Assembly (NCBI RefSeq): GCF_001426085.1
Contig: NZ_LMRR01000045.1
Span: 46,737-110,736 of the forward strand
Direction of reading: 5' to 3'
DNA length: 64,000 nt
DNA from: Rhodococcus sp. Leaf278
GTDB taxonomy: Bacteria; Actinomycetota; Actinomycetes; Mycobacteriales; Mycobacteriaceae
Shown here: positions 24,916 to 33,306 of the stretch, in pieces
How positions within the stretch are numbered: the stretch's first letter is position 1
How the letters are laid out: the number at the start of each line of letters is the position of its first letter
Notes under the pieces: model-generated
Told to the model about the DNA's origin: nothing
What the model saw: only the letters and a program-made list of their open reading frames with translations
Database searches by the model: none
Made by a program: the position numbers and the translations under genes

Positions 24916-25623
24916 TCAGTTCGAGGCCCATTCCATTTCGTCGACGCCGGCAACCGGGGTCAACAGTGAACGAATCTCGCCGGCGTACATCGTTCGCTTG
25001 ATCTCGCCCAGCACGTCTCCTCGCGTCCCGGCCAATTCGGCGGCGCGGGCGACGGCGGCGTCCATCAGCGAATCCGCGGCCGATACGCCATCGACCAGTC
25101 CGAGCGTCATCGCGTCGCCTCCGCCGTAGCGGCGTCCGGTGGTGAGCGCCTCGTGGAAGCTGTGCGGTGAAAGCCGCGCTCGCACCATATCGACGGTCCC
25201 CGGACTGTAAGTCGCGCCGATGTTGACACCGGGGAAGCAGAGAAAGCCTCGATCCGACCGCATGATCCGGTAGTCGTGTGCCATTACGAAGAACGCGGCA
25301 CCACCGAATGTGTGTCCCTGCATGGCCGCGACCGTCTGCATCGGAAGCGTCAGGAAGCGCACCAACATCTCCTGCACGGTGCCGATGAACCGGTTGATCT
25401 GGTCGAGGTTCTCGGCACCCCACGACAGGTCTACTCCGGTGGAGAAGTACTTGCCCGTCGCCGTCGTGACGAGCGCAGCAGGACCTGAACTGGCCTGGAC
25501 CTCGTCGAGCAGGGTGTTGATCTCGGCCACCCAATCAGGACTGATGCGGTTCTCGGTGTCATCGACGCCGCGACGTCCGAGGTTGAGAACGAAGACATCG
25601 GCAACGCGTTCGAGGTATGGCAT
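24916..25623 (-). CDS. Enoyl-CoA isomerase/hydratase, ECI-like
   Basis: A 235-residue crotonase-fold protein. FVLNLGRRGVDDTENRIS at the N-terminus and GKYFSTGVDLSW plus GHTFGGAAFFVMAHDYRIMR match the delta3-delta2 enoyl-CoA isomerase subgroup, also found in plants and peroxisomes, better than hydratases. It would shift a cis-3 or trans-3 double bond to trans-2 so that unsaturated fatty acids can enter beta-oxidation. ATG 25623. It is single, with the membrane-protein gene upstream on the same strand ending 60 bp away. Confidence 0.8.
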   Translation of the reverse strand: MPYLERVADVFVLNLGRRGVDDTENRISPDWVAEINTLLDEVQASSGPAALVTTATGKYFSTGVDLSWGAENLDQINRFIGTVQEMLVRFLTLPMQTVAAMQGHTFGGAAFFVMAHDYRIMRSDRGFLCFPGVNIGATYSPGTVDMVRARLSPHSFHEALTTGRRYGGGDAMTLGLVDGVSAADSLMDAAVARAAELAGTRGDVLGEIKRTMYAGEIRSLLTPVAGVDEMEWASN

Positions 25624-25682
25624 TTCCCGAACCTACCCACATTTCATTGTTCTCACTCACAACGCCAAAGGTTCGACGGTCG

Positions 25683-26801
25683 TTACGAGGACGCGGTAGC
25701 CAACTCTCGACGAATCAGTTCGCGGTGACCGTACGTGGCACCGAGAATATCTTCGCGATCTGCCACGGAGGAGCCGACTGCGCCTGCCACCGTGCCCAGC
25801 GAGGCGGCGAGCCATGCGAGGGAGAAGTAGTCGCCCAGGGTTGCGTCACGACCTATCTGCGCAGTCAGGAAGTCCGGTGAGATGACCACTGCCGCCGAGA
25901 ACAGTACGACTGCGAACAGCAACGCGTACATGCAGAGCGCACCGGTCAGAACCGTTCCCAGGGTGGCTGCGTTGTACATCCAGCGATCGATCGTCGAGCT
26001 TCGGAACGATCGTTTCTCCCACAACCCGTTGGGGAAGATGACCCATACCGTCATGGCGATCACCGCTGTGACCCCGATCATCGCCAGCCGTCCGAGACTC
26101 ATCGACGCTGCCATCTGCCAGATGCTCGCGTAGAACACACCGAAGGCGGACGCTGCGCTCGCGGCTGCAAGTGCGCTCGACAACGTGGGAACCAATCGCC
26201 ACGGACGATTACACCGAATCATCCCCGATACCAACCTGATTCGGCCGAACATGCTCGACGTCAGGAGTACTTCGGCACCCTCTCCGGAATCACTCGGAGC
26301 CCAGCGAGACCGCGAGTACCTCCGTGGTTGCCGAGAGGGTGCGTCGGCCCCGATCAACTCGTGCAACACCGCCAGTGCGGCCGAGACGGCGCGGCACCGG
26401 ACCGCCAGTGTCCCTAAAGAAGGCACGTACAGCGCGCCTGTCGTACCGTCGCGAATCTCGGCGATCACCGGGCGCGACCCCAGACGGCGAGGAACCTCCG
26501 ACACGCACAACACGATGTCGTAGTTGTCGGTGGCTTGCACCGATGCAAGCCACTGACCGAGTGGGGCGGCACCGGTCGCGGTGGGTGGGAGCGGAACCGA
26601 TGCTCCGGACACCCGTAGTTCCCGCCGGTGCCCGTCGATCATGGCGTGATCGGGCAGCTTCTCGATAATGGCGGACGCGACGGTCGACGCGAAGCCGTCA
26701 TCACTGACCACGCCGACCGAGAGGGGAGCGTCGTCTGCGTCGGTGGTGCGTGTGTTGACGGTGGTGTCCGGGCCCGCTGGGGCCGATCGATCGAAATGCA
26801 T
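25683..26801 (-). CDS. Membrane protein of unknown function
   Basis: A 372-residue protein in two parts. The N-terminal ~200 residues are soluble, starting with SVGVVSDDGFASTVASAI, an alpha-beta-looking segment, and NYDIVLCVSEVPRR. The C-terminal part has about four hydrophobic segments, including ALAAASAASAFGVFYASIWQ, IGVTAVIAMTVWVIFPNG and ALCMYALLFAVVLFSAAVVI. I do not recognise a function. Neighbours give no clear clue. Confidence 0.72.
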   Translation of the reverse strand: MHFDRSAPAGPDTTVNTRTTDADDAPLSVGVVSDDGFASTVASAIIEKLPDHAMIDGHRRELRVSGASVPLPPTATGAAPLGQWLASVQATDNYDIVLCVSEVPRRLGSRPVIAEIRDGTTGALYVPSLGTLAVRCRAVSAALAVLHELIGADAPSRQPRRYSRSRWAPSDSGEGAEVLLTSSMFGRIRLVSGMIRCNRPWRLVPTLSSALAAASAASAFGVFYASIWQMAASMSLGRLAMIGVTAVIAMTVWVIFPNGLWEKRSFRSSTIDRWMYNAATLGTVLTGALCMYALLFAVVLFSAAVVISPDFLTAQIGRDATLGDYFSLAWLAASLGTVAGAVGSSVADREDILGATYGHRELIRRELATASS

Positions 26802-26921
26802 CCCGATCGCTTACCCGATGACGCTCGACGCACACCATCCCCGCGTATGTCGGAACGAGGTTTGTCGTCGTGCAGACCGGGTAGCGCTCCTTGGATGTAG
26901 TCCAGCGAGAGGAAGTGTCCG

Positions 26922-27203
26922 GTGCCGGCGAAGAACAACGAAACCGACGACCAGCCGCAACTGAAGGATCAGGGCCTGTACGAGAAGCTTCGCGAAGAAG
27001 GAAACTCGAAAGAGAAGGCTGCTCGTATCTCCAACGCGGCTGCGAAGGAGGGCCGAGACAAGGTCGGCGCGAAAGGTGGAAAGTCCGGCTCCTACGAGGA
27101 TTGGACCGTGGACGAATTGACCGACCGAGCCAGAGAATTGGGCGTCGAGGGGTACTCGAAATTGAAGAAGCAGGAGCTTATCGACGCCCTGCGCAACCAC
27201 TGA
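26922..27203 (+). CDS. Small Rho-N/SAP-like protein (DUF7218-like)
   Basis: A 93-residue hydrophilic protein with a GTG start after GAGAGGAAG. The N-terminal part (LYEKLREEGNSKEKAARISN) resembles the short charged proteins that precede a Rho-termination-factor-like helix pair, and the C-terminal DELTDRARELGVEGYSKLKK is that Rho-N/SAP-like helix-extended-helix motif used for nucleic-acid binding. Such proteins are often stress-induced in actinobacteria. It ends one base from the converging SRPBCC gene. Confidence 0.75.
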   Translation: MPAKNNETDDQPQLKDQGLYEKLREEGNSKEKAARISNAAAKEGRDKVGAKGGKSGSYEDWTVDELTDRARELGVEGYSKLKKQELIDALRNH

Positions 27204-27204
27204 C

Positions 27205-27693
27205 TCACTGGGGGCGCAACGTCGAGTAGTACTCCCGTTGTGACGGGTAGTAGTCGTCGAAGGTCGGCAGCGGGTCGCCGTGTCCGGCCGCGACGAACAT
27301 GTCCAGGTAGTACTCCCAGCCGGGCCCGATGTCGCCCACACCGTCCGTGGTTTCGCAGCTGTGTACGAGAACGAGGACCGTCGAACCATCGTTGTCCTCG
27401 AGGCTGACGTCGAGTGGCCACTGCATCTCGCCGATCGTCCGTACGGCCAGCCGGCGCGGCGGTTCGCACGCTTCGACAGACATGTCCGATGCAGGCGCAC
27501 CTTCCTCGAAACTCATGGTGACCCTGATGGTGTCGTCCGAAAGCCGTTCCCAGGGCCCGAACCACAGCGCAGTGCGGGACGATTCCGTGAGCCGTGCCCA
27601 CACATCCTCGCGAGGTGCAGCGATCGTTCTGCTCAATTCGAGGGCGAAGCCGGAGTCGGTGGATCTCAACGTTCCCGTAGGTGTCGGTGCCAT
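27205..27693 (-). CDS. SRPBCC-domain (AHSA1-like) protein
   Basis: A 162-residue protein beginning at ATG 27693; an in-frame start at 27720 would run into the regulator gene. LSRTIAAPREDVWARLTESS, WFGPWERL and the late GWEYYLDMFVAA are the strand, loop and long C-terminal helix of the helix-grip fold related to AHSA1. These bind hydrophobic ligands or act as co-chaperones. It follows the PucR-like regulator by 16 bp and is probably in the hydrolase operon. Confidence 0.8.
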   Translation of the reverse strand: MAPTPTGTLRSTDSGFALELSRTIAAPREDVWARLTESSRTALWFGPWERLSDDTIRVTMSFEEGAPASDMSVEACEPPRRLAVRTIGEMQWPLDVSLEDNDGSTVLVLVHSCETTDGVGDIGPGWEYYLDMFVAAGHGDPLPTFDDYYPSQREYYSTLRPQ

Positions 27694-27709
27694 CGAGTGA
27701 TTATGCGAC

Positions 27710-28750
27710 TCAGGCACCACTGCCGTCGAGCACCATCATCATTGCCGTTGCACGGGCACGGTGCTCGATGGAATCGACCGAATAGCCGACGGCCTCCGAC
27801 ATCTTGGCCAGTCGATGCGCGACGCTGCTGTGGTGTAGGTGCATCCGGTCGGCTGTTGCGCGCAGACTGCCCGACCCCAGATAGGTGCGGAGGGTACTGA
27901 TGAGCTCGATGCCGTGAGTGGTCGCGCGTAGTTCGACTACGCGTACCACGTCGGGTATGTCGCTGGCTGTCAGGGCATTTCCCGTCTCCAGCAAATTCAG
28001 TGCGCCGAATCGGTCGGCAATCATCACGGGCTCGCACTCGCTCGCTTGCGCCAGTGCGAACCGAGCATTTCCGAGATGTCGGTGGATGTTCGATGCAGGC
28101 ATGGGCAGCGAGACGCCCACGCAGCGGGAACTCACCCACGGACCCGGTGCCTCACCTGGCAGGAGATACAGCACATGGTCCTCGACCGTGATCGGCGTCG
28201 ATCGTCCGGCCGTCGGCACGTTGGTTGTCGGCGGTGAGTCGGCAGCAGCAACGGCAACTCGGACACGTGCTGTCGGCTCGATGTGCAACGCGGTCAGCGA
28301 GCTGAGCAGTGCGATGTCGTCCATCGGAAACAGCACTGCTCGGGTGTGTTCGGCGGCGGAGGGAATGTGTCGGGGTACCAGAATGATTGCTGCGGTCAGG
28401 GCCATCCTATCGACGAGCATCTCATCCAGTGCGAGCGCGGGACCTGCGCGCTCGATCCACACCGAGCCCATGACGACGTCGTCGACGACGACGTCCTTGG
28501 TGGCCGACCGCTCACCCGAAGCCCGAGTGAGCCAGCGGCCCTTGGGGTCGCAGCGCGCATAGTGTCTGTGTCCACCGGATGTGCCGACGACGTCGATTCC
28601 GACAACACAGTCGGCCAGAGCAGCGCTGGCGCGCAGCATCGCCGACGTGTCCGCGCCGTGTCTGATCAGGGCATCGAAATAGTCGATCACGCGCACCAGA
28701 CCCGCGGAGTCGGCGTCGAGCTCCGCGAGCCGGTACATCAGTCCTTGCAT
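27710..28750 (-). CDS. PucR/CdaR-type transcriptional regulator
   Basis: A 346-residue regulator. The C-terminal SLRATADRMHLHHSSVAHRL is the HTH of the PucR/CdaR family, and the preceding LRTYLGSG is its usual lead-in. The N-terminal 250 residues form a sensor region without a recognisable PAS or GAF signature. It lies 9 bp after the alpha/beta-hydrolase stop, so it probably controls that gene and itself. Confidence 0.8.
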   Translation of the reverse strand: MQGLMYRLAELDADSAGLVRVIDYFDALIRHGADTSAMLRASAALADCVVGIDVVGTSGGHRHYARCDPKGRWLTRASGERSATKDVVVDDVVMGSVWIERAGPALALDEMLVDRMALTAAIILVPRHIPSAAEHTRAVLFPMDDIALLSSLTALHIEPTARVRVAVAAADSPPTTNVPTAGRSTPITVEDHVLYLLPGEAPGPWVSSRCVGVSLPMPASNIHRHLGNARFALAQASECEPVMIADRFGALNLLETGNALTASDIPDVVRVVELRATTHGIELISTLRTYLGSGSLRATADRMHLHHSSVAHRLAKMSEAVGYSVDSIEHRARATAMMMVLDGSGA

Positions 28751-28759
28751 GAACAGACG

Positions 28760-29731
28760 CTACGAGGCGGGTACACGAAGGCGCAAGCCCCTGCGCAGGA
28801 CGTCCAACGTCTCCGCATGCCCGCGCTTGCTGACCTCTGCGGATGTCATCAGCGATGAGCCGTGAAATGTGCCGGGAAAGGAATGCAATTCGACGCTCAC
28901 ACCCGCTTGCAGCAACCGCATCGCGTAGTCGATTCCCTCGTCGCGGAGCGGATCGAGCTCCATCGTCGAGACGTACGTCGGAGGTAGGCCCGTCAGATCG
29001 GTGGCGCGAGCCGGTGCGGCGTAGATCGAGACGTTCGGGTCGTCCGGTCCGTTGTACGACTCGCCCAGGTAGTGCTGCCACGACAGAATTGCGTTGGGGC
29101 GGTTCCACATCGGTGTATCGACGAACTCGGTCATCGACACGGTGGTGAGGCGGTCGTCGAGTTCGGGAATGTCGAGTAGCTGGAACGCGACTGGAACAAC
29201 GCCCTCGTCGCGAGCGCGGAGAACCGTTCCTGCCGCCAGGCCTCCACCTGCGCTCTGTCCTCCCACGGCAATTTGCGTCGGGTCCACGCCCAATTCGTCC
29301 GCGTGCGAGTGGACGTACGTGAGAGCCGCGTAGCAGTCGTCGACCGGCCCGGGAAACGGGGTCTCGGGGGCGAGCCGGTACTCGACGCTCGCTACTGCCA
29401 CTCCGAGGCCCCGAACGACGTCCACACAGAACGGATCACTGGAAGCGGCCGTCCCGCAGACAAATCCGCCGCCGTGGATCCACATCAGCACAGGCAACGG
29501 TACTTCGGAGTGCTCTGGCGTGAAGAGCCGTACCCCGACGTCCGGGGCACCGTCGGAACCGGGAACCGCGAGCTCGCGCAACGAGACGCCGTCCATCGAG
29601 AGATCTGCGAGCGCGGACCCGACGAGTGCCTCGTACGTCGATCGCGTGGATGGGAGATCACCGAAATCGACGTTCGGCAACATCGTCACTGCTGCGGCGA
29701 ACTCGGGGTCGAGAGTGGGGAAGTTGGTCAT
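28760..29731 (-). CDS. Alpha/beta hydrolase, hormone-sensitive-lipase family
   Basis: A 323-residue esterase. The oxyanion motif WIHGGGF and the nucleophile GQSAGGGLAAG are diagnostic for the HSL family. The acid is likely in DPLRDEGIDYA, the histidine in HSFPGTFHGS. No signal peptide, so an intracellular carboxylesterase. First gene of a small operon with the PucR-like regulator and SRPBCC protein. Confidence 0.87.
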   Translation of the reverse strand: MTNFPTLDPEFAAAVTMLPNVDFGDLPSTRSTYEALVGSALADLSMDGVSLRELAVPGSDGAPDVGVRLFTPEHSEVPLPVLMWIHGGGFVCGTAASSDPFCVDVVRGLGVAVASVEYRLAPETPFPGPVDDCYAALTYVHSHADELGVDPTQIAVGGQSAGGGLAAGTVLRARDEGVVPVAFQLLDIPELDDRLTTVSMTEFVDTPMWNRPNAILSWQHYLGESYNGPDDPNVSIYAAPARATDLTGLPPTYVSTMELDPLRDEGIDYAMRLLQAGVSVELHSFPGTFHGSSLMTSAEVSKRGHAETLDVLRRGLRLRVPAS

Positions 29732-29824
29732 GAAGCAATCATCACCACGGGTGTGGCCCGTGTCACTTGTCGCGTGGAGGAATTCGAGTCCACCCCGTCC
29801 GACGGGTGTCGGACCCAGCGACGA

Positions 29825-30778
29825 TCAACTCGGGTCGTAAAGCTTCTCGATCAACTCGAGGGTCCACATGGCGGTGAGGGGACCGCCGTCGTTGGTGAAC
29901 TTGTCGGTCCTGACGATGCGGTCGCTACGCACAGCCGGCAATCCGGTCCAGAGTGGGTTGGCGTTCATCGCCTGCAGATCCTCCTCCGACGTGATTGCGG
30001 CGATCATCGCCACGGCGTCGGATGCGGCGGTGACGTTCTCCGGTCCGTATTCGATCTCCGGGGTGGCGGCGGACCAAGCGGAGCCGAAACGCGCTCCCAC
30101 ATCCTCGAGCGCGATGGATGTCACCCGGTCGCGTCCTATCGAGATCCCGCCTTGCTCCGATGTGCTGACAGGCAGGACGACGGTATCGGCGATCGCGTCG
30201 GCGTACTGCGTCGTGAGTTCGTCTACGCGAGTGGCGTATTCGTCGACGATCGTTCGGGCTTCGTCCTGTAGGCCGAGCGCCTCGCCGATCGTTGTCACGT
30301 CCTGCTGCCAGCTGACGCCGGTGCCGGTGGAGCCGACCGGCAATACCGGGGCGATCGCACTCAACTGGTCGTAGATCTCCTCGACCACTTCGTCGCGGCC
30401 GATGATCAGATCTGGCTCGACGCGTGCGACGGCTTCGAGGTCGACCGTGTTTCGCGGGTAGAGCTCGGGCACTCCGTCTGCCAGAAGCATCCTGGTGGGC
30501 TCGGTCAGGGGACCTGGAATTTCAGGCGGAGCCTCGGTCTCCACCGGTATCCCGACGATGGGCAGGTCGAAGGCCAAGGCGATATCGAGGTCGCGTCGGC
30601 CGTCGATCACGACCACCGACTCGATCCGTTCCGGCACGTCGACGGTGCCGAACTGCGTGGTGACCGAACGAGCTGCCGAGTCTGTTGTCGCCGGCTCGGT
30701 GCCTGCACCGCACGACGCGACCAGAGATGCAACAAGGACCGTGCCGAGAACAACGGACAAGTGGTGGAATGTCTTCAC
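29825..30778 (-). CDS. Iron-siderophore ABC transporter binding lipoprotein (FecB/FhuD-like)
   Basis: A 317-residue lipoprotein with a GTG start. MKTFHHLSVVLGTVLVASLV leads to the lipobox VASC. The mature protein shows VDVPERIESVVVIDGRRDLD, EPDLIIGRDE and a long central helix (DEARTIVDEYATRVDELTTQ), the pattern of class III binding proteins for ferric siderophores. No permease or ATPase gene adjoins it, so the transporter partner is elsewhere. An IdeR-like box begins 4 bp upstream, which supports iron-repressed expression. Confidence 0.86.
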   Translation of the reverse strand: MKTFHHLSVVLGTVLVASLVASCGAGTEPATTDSAARSVTTQFGTVDVPERIESVVVIDGRRDLDIALAFDLPIVGIPVETEAPPEIPGPLTEPTRMLLADGVPELYPRNTVDLEAVARVEPDLIIGRDEVVEEIYDQLSAIAPVLPVGSTGTGVSWQQDVTTIGEALGLQDEARTIVDEYATRVDELTTQYADAIADTVVLPVSTSEQGGISIGRDRVTSIALEDVGARFGSAWSAATPEIEYGPENVTAASDAVAMIAAITSEEDLQAMNANPLWTGLPAVRSDRIVRTDKFTNDGGPLTAMWTLELIEKLYDPS

Positions 30779-30781
30779 AAC

Positions 30782-30800
30782 TTAAGTAAACCAAACCTAA
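30782..30800 (-). promoter_or_regulatory. IdeR/DmdR-type iron box
   Basis: On the minus strand the 19 bases TTAGGTTTGGTTTACTTAA match 15 of 19 positions of the actinobacterial IdeR consensus TTAGGTTAGGCTAACCTAA. The site lies 4 bp before the GTG of the siderophore-binding gene, so bound IdeR would block its transcription or its leaderless start. Confidence 0.65.
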
Positions 30801-30819
30801 GTACTTTGCGAAGAATTGG

Positions 30820-32508
30820 TCACACGTCGTACTCGACTCGCACCGAAATGGGATCGGTCTGCAACGCACGGAAGCCTGCTCCGATGACGCGTCCGAGTAC
30901 CCGGTTGTTCGAGAAAGATCGCGCACGTAGGGCCACGTCGTCGTCGGGTACGAACGTTGCTATGCCGGTGCGCCATCGGCGGCCCACGCGAATTCGGATC
31001 CTCGGCTCGTCGGTGATGTTGGCTCCCCAGCCGGATCTGGTTCCGTGTTGGGAGATCAACCACGCACCGGTGTCGTCGAAAGACGCCGACACCGGTACGC
31101 GCCGGGCGAGCCCGGACTTGCGGCCGACGGTCTCGATGTCGGTCACCAGCGAGGTGGTCACACCGATGGATGTCAAGCCGTTCACGATGGGATTCGCGAC
31201 GTATTTGCCGATCAAGCGTTCGCGTCGAAACTTCGCAGTAGTGGAACTGCTGGTGGCATTGCCGGTGCTGCGACGGTTCCGAAACGCGTCCCAGCCGTTG
31301 CGCTGCACCATCGTTGCTGCGGTTCTCCATGCCGGTCGGCTCGAATTCGGTTGCCGGCCGGCGCCCATGAGTTGGAGCTGGTCGGTGTGCCACTGCAGGT
31401 CCAGAGCTCCGTTGATCTGCTTGAACGCGTTCGCCTTCGATGGGAGGCGTAGAGCTACCCGCGGTGACTCCACGCGATCCAACGTGCCGGCGACCAGAGC
31501 ACCGGCGACATCGGGCGTCAGCGCCGTAGGGCGGCCGAGACCCACCATGTCGCACGCTCCGGACTGGACCGCCGAGTTCATCACCGAACGGGTGCGGAAG
31601 CCTCCGGTCACGGCCAAGGGAACCGTTCCCGCGGCGTCACGCACCGTTCGCGCATATTCCAGGAAATAGGCTTCGCGCGCTCGAGTGCTCGCGGTGCCCA
31701 TCATCGCGGGTGATTCGTAACTGCCACCGCTGATTTCGATCAGGTCGATCGATTCCTGGACCAGATGCTCCACGGTGATTCGCGATTCTTCTTCGCTGAA
31801 CCCGCCGCGCTGGAAGTCTGCCGAATTCAGTTTGATTCCTACGGCGAAGCTGGGGGACACCGTGGCTCTGATGGCACGGACCACTTCGAGAACGAATCGC
31901 ATTCGTCCGTCGAGGTTGCCGCCCCAGGCGTCGTCGCGGGTATTGGACAGTGGCGACAGGAACTGAGACACCAGATAACCGTGTGCGCCGTGTATCTGGA
32001 CGCCGTCGAAGCCGGCCGACTCGGCCACGGCAGCTGCGGTGGCGAATCGGTCGATGATGTTGCGGATCTCGGTCTCGTTCAACGCCCGCGGTGTCGGGAT
32101 ACCCGGGATGTTAGGAGCAATAGCGGACGGTGCGACGGGCTTGGTGCGGGTGACGATCGGATTGGCCTGTCGACCTGGGTGATTGAGCTGCATCCACATG
32201 GGTGCGCCGCCGTCGGACGTCGCTTTTGCCCACCGCGACAGTGCATCGCGATCGAGGTCGTCTTCGATGACGACGTTGCCCGGTTCTCCGAGATGTGATC
32301 GGTCGACCATGACATTGCCGGTCACCACCAGTCCGTAGCCGCCCGCGCCCCACTGGCGATACAGCGTCTCGAGGCGGGAGTCGGGTGCATGCTCGGACGT
32401 CGCCAATCCCTCGCTGAGAGCCGACTTCATCACGCGATTCGGCAGGATCTGCCCGCAGGCGAGTGTGAGAGGGCTGCTCAGGTCGATAACGTCGGTGTCA
32501 GGGGACAT
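30820..32508 (-). CDS. Old Yellow Enzyme fused to an F420-dependent (Ddn-like) domain
   Basis: A 562-residue protein starting at ATG 32508. Residues ~1-365 are an NADH:flavin oxidoreductase of the OYE family: MWMQLNHPGRQ, the substrate pair in VQIHGAHGYLVSQFLSP, the RDDAWGG loop and a late GACDMVGLGR phosphate site. After a Ser/Thr-rich linker (NATSSSTTAKF) the last ~130 residues carry SLVTDIETVGRKSGLARRVP and ISQHGTRSGWGANI, the signature of the deazaflavin (F420)-dependent nitroreductase family. One chain thus joins an FMN and a probable F420 reductase. It is divergent from a TetR gene. Confidence 0.83.
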   Translation of the reverse strand: MSPDTDVIDLSSPLTLACGQILPNRVMKSALSEGLATSEHAPDSRLETLYRQWGAGGYGLVVTGNVMVDRSHLGEPGNVVIEDDLDRDALSRWAKATSDGGAPMWMQLNHPGRQANPIVTRTKPVAPSAIAPNIPGIPTPRALNETEIRNIIDRFATAAAVAESAGFDGVQIHGAHGYLVSQFLSPLSNTRDDAWGGNLDGRMRFVLEVVRAIRATVSPSFAVGIKLNSADFQRGGFSEEESRITVEHLVQESIDLIEISGGSYESPAMMGTASTRAREAYFLEYARTVRDAAGTVPLAVTGGFRTRSVMNSAVQSGACDMVGLGRPTALTPDVAGALVAGTLDRVESPRVALRLPSKANAFKQINGALDLQWHTDQLQLMGAGRQPNSSRPAWRTAATMVQRNGWDAFRNRRSTGNATSSSTTAKFRRERLIGKYVANPIVNGLTSIGVTTSLVTDIETVGRKSGLARRVPVSASFDDTGAWLISQHGTRSGWGANITDEPRIRIRVGRRWRTGIATFVPDDDVALRARSFSNNRVLGRVIGAGFRALQTDPISVRVEYDV

Positions 32509-32543
32509 GGCGTTGCTCCGATTCCGATGGACAGCGTTGCGGT

Positions 32544-32561
32544 CTATGCTCCCTAGCATAG
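32544..32561. promoter_or_regulatory. Inverted repeat A, OYE/TetR divergent promoter
   Basis: CTATGCT and AGCATAG form a perfect 7-bp inverted repeat around CCCT. It lies 36 bp upstream of the OYE-fusion ATG, between that gene and the TetR gene. Likely an operator or promoter element. Confidence 0.45.
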
Positions 32562-32578
32562 TTTAAGTGACCCTAGAT

Positions 32579-32593
32579 GTAACTCTGTGTTAC
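32579..32593. promoter_or_regulatory. Inverted repeat B, OYE/TetR divergent promoter
   Basis: GTAAC and GTTAC are a perfect inverted repeat separated by five bases (TCTGT). It is centred 34 bp before the TetR ATG and is the best candidate for that regulator's own operator. Confidence 0.5.
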
Positions 32594-32619
32594 GTCAATG
32601 ACGGTCCGGAAGGGTTCGG

Positions 32620-33213
32620 ATGGCTGATCGAAGTAGTGCGCGAGCCGACATGTTGCGCAGCGCTGCGCATTTGTTCCGTCAGCGCGGGGTGGAAGCCACC
32701 TCGCTGGCGGACGTCATCGATCACGCGGGAGCGCCGCGTGGCTCGATCTATCACCATTTTCCCGGTGGGAAGACTCAACTGGTGGAGGAGGCGACGCGAA
32801 CTGCGGGCACCGTCATGAGCTCGATGATCTCGGCCGGCCTGGCATCGGCCGGTCCGTCGGCGACGGTCCGGGCCATTATCGACGGATTCCGCAGCGAGCT
32901 GCTGGCAACGGATTTTGTTGCAGGGTGCCCGGTCGCACCTGCTGCGCTCGAGGGGCTGCATGCGCCGGGTGCGGTGGCCGCGGCCGGTGAGTCTTTCTCG
33001 TCCTGGGAGGACGTGATCGCGGCATCCCTGTGGCAGCGCGGTCTGGTCCGTGAGCGGTCCTACACACTGGCGACTTTCGCCATCGCCGCTATCGAAGGCG
33101 CGCAGATCCTGGCCAAGGCGCAGCGATCCACCACCGCCTTGGATCGTACCGAAAAAGAGCTGTTGGCCCTGCTCGAGGCCGTACTGGACGCGTCGAACCA
33201 TCCTCGTCCGTGA
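32620..33213 (+). CDS. TetR-family regulator (YxaF/LmrA-like)
   Basis: A 197-residue repressor. The HTH is in RSAAHLFRQRGVEATSLADV and AGAPRGSIYHHFPGGKTQLV. The PGGK variant and the C-terminal CPVAPAALEG segment are typical of the YxaF/LmrA subgroup. GGAAGGG precedes ATG 32620. It lies between the divergent OYE fusion and an MFS exporter that starts 93 bp after its stop, so it probably controls both in response to a toxic electrophile or drug (inference). Confidence 0.86.
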   Translation: MADRSSARADMLRSAAHLFRQRGVEATSLADVIDHAGAPRGSIYHHFPGGKTQLVEEATRTAGTVMSSMISAGLASAGPSATVRAIIDGFRSELLATDFVAGCPVAPAALEGLHAPGAVAAAGESFSSWEDVIAASLWQRGLVRERSYTLATFAIAAIEGAQILAKAQRSTTALDRTEKELLALLEAVLDASNHPRP

Positions 33214-33306
33214 GTCGGCCGCATCCAATACTGTTGCTATAACGTCCAGTTGCAGTTACTTTTCCCTTCAAGAACTATGCCGATCGTCATAGTCGAAGGG
33301 ATTCTC

